A DNA stretch of 64,000 nt, from assembly GCA_030674185.1 (NCBI GenBank), contig JAPXFY010000026.1:57795794-57859793 (forward strand), written 5' to 3'. A model generated the notes under the pieces. It saw nothing but the letters and a program-made list of their open reading frames with translations. It searched no databases and was not told where the DNA came from. This stretch comes from Monoplex corrugatus (lineage: Eukaryota; Mollusca; Gastropoda; Littorinimorpha; Ranellidae). Positions 31,109 through 42,066 of this stretch are shown here, piece by piece (the stretch's first letter is position 1; each line of letters opens with the position of its first letter). The position numbers and the translations under genes were made by a program.

Positions 31109-32071
31109 GTCCCATTCAGACTGACACAGCCTTAACATACAACTATGATGTCCCATTCAGACTGACACAGCTTTAACATACAACTATGATGTCCCATTCA
31201 GACTGATATGTACACAACCTTAACATACAACTATGATGTCCCATTCAGACTGACACAGCCTTAACATACAACTATGATGTCCCATTCAGACTGACACAGC
31301 CTTAACATACAACTATGATGTCCCATTCTGACTTACACAACCTTAACATACAACTATGATGTCATGTCCCATTTAGACTTACACAACCTTAACATACAAC
31401 TACGATGTCCCATTCAGACTTACACAACCTTAACATACAACTATGATGTCCCAATCAGACTGACACAGCCTTAACATACAACTATGATGTCCCATTCAGA
31501 CATACATGTACACAGCCTTAACACACAACTATGATGTCCCATTCAGACTTACATGTACACAGCCTTAACATACGACTATGATGTCCCATTCAGACTGACA
31601 CAGCCTTAACATACGACTATGATGTCCCATTCAGACTGACACAGCCTTAACATACAACTGTGATGTCCCATTCAGACTTACATGTATACAGCCTTAACAT
31701 AGAACTATGATGTCCCATTCAGACTGACATGTATACAGCCTTAACATACAACTATGATGTCCCATTCAGACTTACATGTATACAGCCTTAACATACAACT
31801 ATGATGTCCCATTCAGACTGACACAGCCTTAACATACAACTGTGATGTCCCATTCAGACTTACATGTATACAGCCTTAACATACAACTATGATGTCCCAT
31901 TCAGACTGACACAGCCTTAACATACAACTATGATGTCCCATTCAGACTGACACAGCCTTAACATACAACTATGATGTCCCATTCAGACTACATGTACACA
32001 ACCTTAACATACAACTATGATGTCCCATTCAGACTGACACAGCCTTAACATACAACTATGATGTCCCATTC

Positions 32072-32245
32072 AGACATACACAACCTTCACGTAGAAGTAT
32101 GATCATAGTCTTATTCAGACTTACACAGTCTTAACATGGAAATATAATTCCCTATTCAGACGTTCAGGGCTGCTATACGGAACTATAATGTCTTAGTCAG
32201 ACTTATAGTCTCGACATTGAACTATGATATCCCATTGAAACTTAC
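32072..32245. repeat. S40 transition block T1, copy 1
   Basis: About 170 bp of irregular monomers (containing AACCTTCACGTAGAAGTATG, GACGTTCAGGGCT and GTCTCGACATTG) recur almost unchanged at 35047-35225. This shows duplication of a higher-order block. Confidence 0.85.
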
Positions 32246-35046
32246 ACGACCTTAACAAGAATTGTAATGTCCCATCAGACTTACACGAGCTTAAAATAAA
32301 ATTGTAGTGCCCATGCATACTTACAAGCTTACACAGAATATGATCACGTCCATTCAGATTAATTAGTCTTAACATCGATCTATGATGTCCCATTCAGACT
32401 TACACAATCTAATATCGAACTTTAATATCCATTCAGACTTACTGAGTCCATAACATAGAAGTGTAATGTCCGATTTAGACTTAACACCTGTCAAACATAG
32501 AAGTGAGTTGTCTCATTTAGACTCACGCTGCCTTAATATACAATTGTGATCAATGTCCCATCCAGACTTACACGATCATGACATAGAACTATGATTCCCA
32601 TTCAGACTTACACGATCTGACATAGAACTATGATGTCCCATTCAGACTTACATGGTCTAACATAGAACTATGATGTCCCATTCAGACTTACATGGTCTAA
32701 CATACATTTACGATGTCCAATCCAGACTTACACGATCATAACATAGAACTATTATGTCCCATTCAGACTTACATGGTCTAACGTAGAACTATGATGTCAC
32801 ATTCAGACTTACACGATCATGACATAGAACTATGATGTCCCATTCAGACTTACATGGTCTAACATAGAACTACGATGTCCCATCCAGACTTACACGATCA
32901 TGACATAGAAACTATGATGTCCCATTCAGACTTACAAGGTCTAACGTAGAACTATGATGGCCCATTCAGACTTACACGATCATGACATAGAACTATGATG
33001 TCCCATTCAGACTTACATGGTCTAACATAGAACTACGATGTCCCATTCAGACTTACATGGTCTAACATAGAACTATGATGTCCCATTCAGACTTACACGA
33101 ATATGACATAGAACTATGATGTCCCATTCAGACTTTACATGATCTAACATAGAACTACGATGTCCCATTCAGACTTACATGGTCTAACATAGAACTACGA
33201 TGTCCCATTCAGACTTACATGGTCTAACATAGAACTATGATGTCCCATTCAGACTTACATGGTCTAACAAAGAACTATGATGTCCCATTCAGACTTTCAT
33301 GGTCTAACATAGAACTATGATGTCCCATTCAGACTTGCATGGTCTAACATAGAACTATGATGTCCCATTCAGACTTACATGGTTTAACATAGAACTATGA
33401 TGTCCCATTCAGACTTACATAGTCTAACATAGAATTATGATATCCCAGTCAGACTTACATGGTCTAACATAGAACAACGATGTCCATTCAGACTTACATG
33501 GTCTAACATAGAACTACGATGTCCCATTCAGATTTACATGGTCTAACATAGAACTATGATGTCCCATTCAGACTTACATGGTCTAACATATATAGAACTA
33601 CGATGTCCCATTCAGACTTACATGGTCTAACTATAGAACTACGATGTCCCATTCAGACTTACATGGTCTAACATAGAACTATGATGTCCCATTCAGACTT
33701 ACACGATCATGACATAGAACTACGATGTCCCATTCAGACCTTACATGGTCTAACATAGAACTATGATGTCCCATTCAGACTTACATGGTCTAAAATAGAA
33801 CTATGATGTCCCATTCAGACTTACATGGTCTAACATAGAACTATGATGTCCCATTCAGACTTACATGGTCTAACATAGAACTACGATGTCCCATTCAGAC
33901 TTACATGGTATAACATAGAAACTATGATGTCCCATTCAGACTTACATGGTTAACATAGAACTATGATGTCCCATTCAGACTTGCATGGTCTAACATAGAA
34001 CTACGATGTCCCATTCAGACTTACATGGTATAACATAGAACTATGATGTCCCATTCAGACTTACATGGTCTAACATGAACTATGATGTCCCATTCAGACT
34101 TAATGGTCTAACATAGAACTACGGTGTCCCATTCAGACTTACATGGTCTAACATAGAACTACGATGTCCCATTCAGACTTACATGGTCTAACATAGAACT
34201 ACGATGTCCCATTCAGACTTACATGTCTAACATAGAACTATGATGTCCCATTCAGACTTACATGGTCTAACATAGAACTATGATGTCCCATACAGACTTA
34301 CATGGTCTAACATAGAACTACGATGTCCCATTCAGACTTACATGATCTAAATAGAACTAGATGTCCCATTCATATTTACAGGTCTAACATAGAACTATGA
34401 TGTCCCATTCATACTACCTGGTCTAACATAGAACTATGATGTCCCATTCAGACTGACATGTATACAGCCTTAACATACAACTATGATGTCCCATTCAGAC
34501 TGACACAGCCTTAACATACAACTATGATGTCCCATTCAGATTACATGTACACAGCCTTAACATACAACTATGATGTCCCATTCAGACTGACACAGCCTTA
34601 ACATACAACTATGATGTCCCATTCAGACTGACACAGCCTTAACATACAACTATGATGTCCCATTCAGACTGACACAGCCTTAACATACAACTATGATGTC
34701 CCATTCAGACTGACACAGCCTTAACATACAACTATGATGTCCCATTCAGACTTACATGTACACAGCCTTAACATACAACTGTGATGTCCCATTCAGACTT
34801 ACATGTACACAGCCTTAACATCCGACTATGATGTCCCATTCAGACTGACACAACCTTAACACAGAACTATGATGTCCCATTCAGACTTACACAACCTTAA
34901 CATACAACTATGATGTCCCATTCAGACATACACAGCCTTAACATACAACTATGATGTCCCATTCAGACTGACACAACCTTAACATACAACTATGATGTCC
35001 CATTCAGACTTACACAGCCTTAACATACAACTATGATGTCCCATTC

Positions 35047-35225
35047 AGACATACACAACCTTCACGTAGAAGTATGATCATAGTCTTATTCAGACTTACA
35101 CAGTCTTAACATGGAAATATAATTCCCTATTCAGACGTTCAGGGCTATAATACGGAACTATAATGTCTTAGTCAGACTTATAGTCTCGACATTGAACTAT
35201 GATACCCATTCAAACTTACACGACC
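35047..35225. repeat. S40 transition block T1, copy 2
   Basis: Near-identical to 32072-32245, with small differences such as GGGCTATAATACGG against GGGCTGCTATACGG. Confidence 0.85.
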
Positions 35226-35284
35226 TTAACATAGAGTTATAATTTACATCCAAACTCACACGACCTTAACATAGAGTTATAATG

Positions 35285-35291
35285 TTACATC
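35285..35291 (+). repeat. target-site duplication, left, of R2/HERO-like copy 2
   Basis: TTACATC here recurs at 35883-35889 on the other side of the insert. The satellite reads on after it. Because the duplication lies in repetitive DNA, chance similarity between monomers cannot be excluded. Confidence 0.55.
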
Positions 35292-35620
35292 TCCACTCTG
35301 ACTCCTCGAAACAAGTGATTCTGATAGAACTCACTGTGCCATACGAAAGCAGAATGGAAGAAGCACATATATACAAGACCGAAAAATACGCCGGTCTTGC
35401 CAGCACCCTGAAGAAAGCAGGTCTGCGGGTCAAAATATTCGCCATAGAGGTCGGGGCAAGAGGGTTTGTGGGCACCTCCGCTTATGATCTCATGAAACAA
35501 CTCGCCATTTCTGGGAAGAAGAGGACTAGAGCCCTTAAAGCGATGGCAGAGGCAGCAGAAAGGAGCTCAAGCTGGATCTGGGCAAGGAGGAACCAAAAAA
35601 GTGAACTTCATAAGGATTAA
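35292..35620 (+). pseudogene. truncated REL endonuclease frame of copy 2
   Basis: The frame encodes HSDSSKQVILIELTVPYESR, KTEKYAGLAST, VGARGFVGTSAYDLM and SSSWIWARRNQ, nearly the same as residues 427 onward of the copy 1 protein. An A-run near 35595-35600 (CCAAAAAAGTG, where copy 1 reads CCAAGTG) shifts the frame, and it stops at 35618-35620. There is no start codon of its own. Confidence 0.85.
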
Positions 35621-35640
35621 ATTCCCTACAGATGATGTGT

Positions 35641-35719
35641 GCCCCGTTAGCACATTGGTAAAACCGCGTACCACAGTTCTGAAGCGCAGAATCGCCCAGG
35701 TTCGATCCCCGGCGTGGGA
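35641..35719 (+). repeat. tRNA-like sequence in the LINE 3' end, copy 2
   Basis: 79 nt matching 14506-14584 (reverse complement) except for a few substitutions (ACCACAG against ACCGCAG). The A-box-like TTAGCACATTGG and B-box GGTTCGATCCC are identical in both copies. Confidence 0.65.
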
Positions 35720-35882
35720 AAAAAAAAATAGACAACAGCAGAAGGGCATCCAGGAGTCATGACCTGGATGTGGCCCGGCCCCCCGAGAGTGTAAGGAATT
35801 CAGGGCCGAAACACTTGTCTAAAGGGGGTTACTTCTCTGAAGACCTTCTGTTGTCTAGCTCTCCCTAGAGTTTCTTTCTACC

Positions 35883-38800
35883 TTACATCCAAACTCACAC
35901 GACCTTAACATAGAGTTATAATGTTACATTCAGACTTACACGACCTTAACATAGAGTTATAATGTTACATTCAGAATTACACGACCTTAACATAGAGTTA
36001 TAATGTTACATTCAAACTTACACGACCTTAACATAGAGTTATAATGTTACATCAGAACTCACACGACCTTAACATAGAATTATAATGTTACATTCAGACT
36101 TACACGACCTCAACATAGAGTTTTAATGTTACATCCAGACTTACACGACCTTAACATAGAGTTATAATGTTACATTCAGACTTACACGACCTTAACATAG
36201 AATTGTAATGTCCCAATCAGACTTACACGACCTTAACATAAAATTGTAATGTCCCACTCAGACTTACACGAGCTTAACATAGAATTGTAATGTCCCACTC
36301 AGACTTAACATAAAATTGTAATGTCCCACTCAGACTTACACGACCTTAACATAAAATTGTAATGTCCCATTCAGACTTACACGACCATAACATAAAATTG
36401 TAAGTCCCATTCAGACTTACACGACCTTAACATAAAATTGTAATGTCCCACTCAGACTTACACGAGCTTAACATAGAATTGTAATGTCCCACTCAGACAA
36501 ACACGAGCTTAACATAGAGTTGTAATGTCCCACTCAGACTTGCACGACCTTAACATAGAATTGTAATGTCCCACTCAGACCTACACGACCTTAACATAAA
36601 ATTGTAATGCCCCATTCAGTCTTACACAGCCTTAGCACAGAAATATGACCAACGTTCCATTTAGACTTAAACAGTCTTAACATCGAACTATGATGTCCCA
36701 TTCAGACTTAAACAGACTTAACATCGAACTATAATGTCCCATTCAGAATTACACAATCTTAATATCGAACTATAATATCCCATTCAGACTTACTGAGTCA
36801 TAACATAGAAGTGTAATATCCCATTTAGACTAAAACATTTGAAACATAGAAGTGAGGTGTCCCATTTAGACTTACGCTGCCTTAATATACAATTGTGATC
36901 AATGTCCCATCCAAACTTACACGATCATGACATAGAACTACGATGTCCCATTCAGACTCACATGGTCTAACATAGAACTACGATGTCCCATTCAGATTTA
37001 CATGGTCTAACGTAGAAAAACGATGTCCCATTCAGATTAGTTGGTCTAACATAGAACTACGATGTCCCATTCAGACTCACATGGTCTAACATAGAACTAC
37101 GATGTCCCAGTCAGATTTACATGGTCTAACATAGAACTATGATGTCCCATTCAGACTTACATGGTCTAACATAGAACTACGATGTCCCATTCAGACTTAC
37201 ATGGTCTAACATAGAACTACGATGTCCCATTCAGACTTACATGGTCTAACATAGAACTATGATGTCCCATTCAGACTTACATGGTCTAACATAGAACTAC
37301 GATGTTCCATTCAGACTTACATGGTCTAACATAGAACTATGATGTCCCATTCAGACTTACATGGTCTAACATAAACTAGATGTCCCATTCAGACTTACAT
37401 GGTCTAACATAGAACTACGATGTCCATTCAGACTTACATGGTTAACATAGAACTAGATGTCCCATTCAACTTACATGGTCTAACATAGAACTACGATGTC
37501 CATTCAGACTTACATGGTACTAACATAGAACTATGATGTCTCCATTCAGACTTACATGGTCTAACATTAGAACTACATGTCCATTCAGACTTACATGGTC
37601 TAACATAGAACTAGATGTCCCATTCAGACTTACATGGTCTAACATAGAACTACGATGTCCCATTCAGACTTACATGGTCTAACATAGAACTACGATGTCC
37701 ATTCAGACTTACATGGTCTAACATAGAACTATGATGTCCATTCAGACTTACATGGTCTAACATAGAACTATGATGTCCCATTCAGACTTACATGGTCTAT
37801 AATAGAACTACTGATGTCCCATTCAGACTTACATGGTCTAACATAGAACTACGATGTCCATTCAGACTTACATGGTCTAACATAGAACTACGATGTCCAT
37901 TCAGACTTTACATGGTCTAACATAGAACTACGATGTCCCATTCAGACTTACATGGTCTAACATAGAACTCGATGTCCATTCAGACTTACATGGTCTAACA
38001 TAGAACTATGATGTCCATTCAACTTACATGGTCTAACAAGAATCAGATTCCATTAGACTACATGGTCTAACATAGAACTAGATGTCCCATTCAGACTTAC
38101 ATGGTCTAACATAAACTATGATGTCCCATTCAGACTTACATGGTCTAACATAAAATCGATGTCCCATTCAGACTTACAGGTCTAACATAGAACTAGTTCC
38201 CATTCAGACTTACATGGTTAACATAGAACTAGATGTCCCATTCAGACTTACATGGTCTAACATAGAACTACGATGTCCCATTCAGACTTACATGGTCTAA
38301 CATAGAACTACGATGTCCCATTCAGACTTACATGGTCTAACATAAACTAGATGTCCCATTCAGACTTACATGGTCTAACATAGAACTAGATGTTCCATTT
38401 AGACTTACATGGTCTAACAGAGAACTATGATGTCTCATTCAGACTTACATGGCCTAACATAAAACTACAATGTCCCATTCAGACTTATATGTCTAACAAT
38501 AGAACTACGATGTCCCATTCAGACTTACATTGTCTAACATAGAACTACGATGTCCCATTCAGACTTACATGGTCTAATATAGAACAACGATGTCCCATTC
38601 AGACTTACATGGTTATAACATAGAACTATGATGTCTCATTCAGACTTACATGGTCTAACATAAAACTACAATGTCCCATTCAGACTTATATGGTCTAAAT
38701 AGAACTACGATGTCCATTCAGACTTACATTGTCTAATATAGAACAACGATGTCCCATTCAGACTACAATGGTCTAATATAGAACTACGATGTCCCATTCA

Positions 38801-40363
38801 GACTTACATGGTCTAACATAGAACTATGATGTCCCATTCAGACTTACATGGTCTAACATAGAACTACGATGTCCCATTCAGACTTACATGGTCTAACATA
38901 GAACTATGATGTCCCATTCAGACTTACATGGTCTAACATAGAACTATGATGTCCCATTGCAGACTTACATGGTCTAACATAGAACTACGATGTCCCATTC
39001 AGACTTTACATGTCTAACATAGAACAACGATGTCCCATTCAGACTTACATGGTCTAACATAGAAAATACGATGTCCCATTCAGACTTACATGGTCTAACA
39101 TAGAACTATGATGTCCATTCAGACTTACATGGTCTAACATAGAACTATGATGTCCCATTCAGACTTACATGATCTAACATAGAACATATGATGTCCCATT
39201 CAGACTTACATGGTCTAACATAGAACTACGATGTCCCATTCAGACTTACATGGTCTAACATAGAACTATGATGTCCCATTCAGACTTAAATGGTCTAACA
39301 TAGAACTACGATGTCCCATTCAGACTTACATGGTCTAATATAGAACTATGATGTCCCATTCAGGCTTACATGGTCTAACATAGAACTATGATGTCCCATT
39401 CAGACTTACATGGTCTAAATAAACTACGATGTCCCATTCAGACTTACATGGTCTAACATAGAACTATGATGTCCCATTCAGACTTCATGGTCTAACATAG
39501 AACTACGATGTCCCATTCAGACTTACATGGTCTAACATAGAACTATGATGTCCCATTCAGACTTACATGGTCTAACATAGAACTATGATGTCCCATTCAG
39601 ACTTACATGGTCTAACATAGAACTATGATGTCCCATTCAGACTTACATGGTCTAACATATAAAACTACGATGTCCCATTCAGACTTACATGGTCTAACAT
39701 AGAACTATGATTCCCATTCAGACTTACATGGTCTAACATATATAAACTACGATGTCCCATTCAGACTTACATGGTCTAACATATGAACTAGATGTCCCAT
39801 TCAGACTTACATGGTCTAACATATAGACAACGATGTCCCATTCAGACTTCTGGTCTAACATAGAACTACGATGTCCCATTCAGACTTACATGGTATAACA
39901 TAGAACTATGATGTCCCATTCAGACTTACATGGTCTAACATAGAACTATGATGTCCCATTCAGACTTACATGGTCTAACATTATATAACTACGATGTCCC
40001 ATTCAGACTTACATGGTCTAACATAGAACTATGATTTCCCATTCAGACTTACATGGTCTAACATATATAGAACTACGATGTCCCATTCAGACTTACATGG
40101 TCTAACATATATAGAACTACGATGTCCCATTCAGACTTACATGGTCTAACATATATAGAACAACGATGTCCCATTCAGACTTTCTTGGTCTAACATAGAA
40201 CTACGATGTCCCATTCAGACTTACATGGTATAAACATAGAACTATGATGTCCCATTCAGACTTACATGGTCTAACATATATATAACTACGATGTCCCATT
40301 CAGACTTACATAGTCTAACATAGAACTACGATGTCCCATTCAGACTTACATGGTCTAACATAT
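35883..40363. repeat. S40 satellite, second segment
   Basis: Block C (to about 36180, ending TTATAATGTTACATTC), a C-like block with AAATTGTAATGTCCCACTC (36180-36620), irregular units (36620-36930) that match the order near 32340-32600, then block B (36930-40363) with 40-bp period and a C/T switch in ACTACGATG/ACTATGATG. Many one- or two-base deletions cluster at about 37370-38230. It ends at CR1-A copy 2. Confidence 0.95.
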
Positions 40364-40439
40364 AATAATAATATAATATATATTTATAGTATAATAGCGC
40401 AAAATCTTGACAAAATCAAATCTAAGCGCTGAGCGTATA

Positions 40440-40769
40440 ATGCATACATACCTACATACATATGAGCGTATACACGCACACAACACGCCACATACCCACA
40501 CACATAAATCTAAGCTGAGCGTATACATGCATACATACATACATACATAAATCTAAGCGTATACATACATACCATACATACATACATACATACATACAAT
40601 ACATACATACATACATACATACATACATACATACGTACGCACATGCATACATAATAATTACAACATTTATACAGCGCAAATCTCGACAAAATCAAATCCA
40701 AGCGCCGAAAAGACACCCCACACACGCACGCACGCACGACACAGCACGCACACACACACACACACCACA

Positions 40770-40820
<51 letters not shown>

Positions 40821-40825
40821 ACACA
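40440..40825. repeat. TACA- and CA-microsatellites inside the CR1-A copy 2 3' UTR
   Basis: (ATAC)n at about 40505-40635 and (CA)n at about 40740-40825. The same arrangement is present in CR1-A copy 3 (60205-60570). Confidence 0.9.
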
Positions 40826-40992
40826 CACATGCATGGCCACAAATGGGGAGAAAAGAATAAAAGCAATAAAAGCAAGAATAAAACCAATGGAAAACCACAG
40901 AGAGCACATCATATACAATTATATATTAAAACAAAGTGATTCCCCTCCGAGCGGAGACAGGCTGCAGAGGGGGGTTGAGTGAGGTTAGGATT

Positions 40993-42066
40993 TTATGCAG
41001 AGGAGAAAAGGTGAGTTTTGAGAGCGGACTTGAAGGAGGCAAAAGTAGGTTGCTGACGGACTGAGAGAGGAAGTTTGTTCCAGGAGAGTGGACCAGAAAC
41101 AGAGAAGGCTCGTGGACCATAGGTATTGAGCTTAGTGCGTGGAAAGCGAAAAGTCAGAGGATCGGAGGCAGAGCGGAGGGTACGTGAGGGAACATAGATC
41201 TCAAGTAGGCTTGACAGGTAATCGGGGGTTGCGTTATTGAGGCTTTTGTAGCACATGGTGTCTAGTTTGTACTGTATGCGCTTTGATACAGGGAGCCAGT
41301 GAAGTTGTGCCAGGAGAGGAGATATGTGGTCAGCTTTTTTCTTTTTGAGTACAAGGCGTACAGCATTGTTTTGAATGCGCTGTAGGATGTGAATGGTGGA
41401 GGCAGGAAGACCAGACAGGAGTGAATTGCAATAGTCAATGCGAGACATTATGAAGGAGAGAACGAGTTTTGCAGTTGTTTCGACAGAGAGATACTTCCTG
41501 ATCAGGCTTATACGATGGAGATGATAGTAGCAAGATCTGGCAGTTTGAGAAACAAAGTTGTTCATGGACAGGGTAGAGTCAATGCCAAGGTTTTTAGCTG
41601 AATCAGAAATTGGGACTGATGTGTTACATAATGGGAGAGAAAGAGGAGGCAGCTGGGAAAGTTTCTGACGGGTGCCAATGAGGATAGCTTCTGTCTTGTC
41701 GTCATTAAGCTGAAGTCTATTGTGTGTCATCCAGTTCTTAATGTCTGAGTAACACTCAGTGGTGCGAGTCAACAGGCGCTGTATATTATCAGGTGAGTCA
41801 CTATCTTGAAGTTGGGTGTCATCAGCATAGAAGTGGTGTTTTATAGAGTGGGAGTTGATGATGGTGGACAGGGGGGAGGTATAAAGAGTGAAAAGAACAG
41901 GGCCAAGGACAGATCCTTGTGGAACACCACAGGTCAGGTATGCAGGTTGAGAGTAAGTGCCATTGATGAGAACAGTTTGTTTTCTGTTTGATAAATACGA
42001 AGTGAAAAAGGAGAGAGCAATGTCAGAGATGCCAAAAGTATGATGAAGTCTAGAAAGGAGAATACC
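40993..42066 (-). pseudogene. CR1-A RT, best-preserved copy (5'-truncated)
   Basis: An open frame covers the RT from LSRLHHTFGISD through [14 protein letters not shown] (motif B) and [12 protein letters not shown] (motif C) to the end THLFSSA. It keeps the site where copies 1 and 3 lost bases (NSLLSGLP), but lacks two codons in KNLG(VC)IDST compared with copy 1. The frame continues upstream into satellite DNA, so its apparent start is spurious. The endonuclease and motif A are missing. Confidence 0.85.

Larger units (their letters stand above)
31109..35291. repeat. S40 satellite, first segment (40-bp monomer)
   Basis: Tandem 40-bp monomers built on GATGTCCCATTCAGACTTAC plus a variable second half. 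Sub-blocks by second-half type: A, with ACACAGCCTTAACATACAAC (31109-32090); transition T1 (32072-32245); further irregular units (32245-32600); B, with ATGGTCTAACATAGAACTAY (32600-34440); A again (34440-35050); T1 again (35047-35225); and the start of C (ACGACCTTAACATAGAGTTA). No ORF is maintained. It ends at the R2/HERO-like insertion. Confidence 0.95.
35292..35882 (+). mobile_element. R2/HERO-like LINE 3' end with tRNA-like module, copy 2
   Basis: A 591-bp insertion in the C block of S40. It holds the last part of the endonuclease frame, the tRNA-like segment (35641-35719), an A-run and the same roughly 165-bp 3' end (TTTCTTTCTACC) as copy 1 at 14331. It is truncated at the 5' end just after the RPD motif of the endonuclease. 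High similarity to copy 1 suggests recent spread. Confidence 0.85.
40364..42066 (-). mobile_element. CR1-A LINE copy 2 inserted in S40
   Basis: On the minus strand it has an RT from just before motif A to the C-terminus, a 3' UTR, and two terminal modules: one at about 40650-40710 and a second, final one at about 40372-40436, separated by a TACA-rich microsatellite. The satellite resumes in phase on both sides (CTAACATAT and ATATAACTACG). Copy 3 has the same double tail. Confidence 0.9.
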
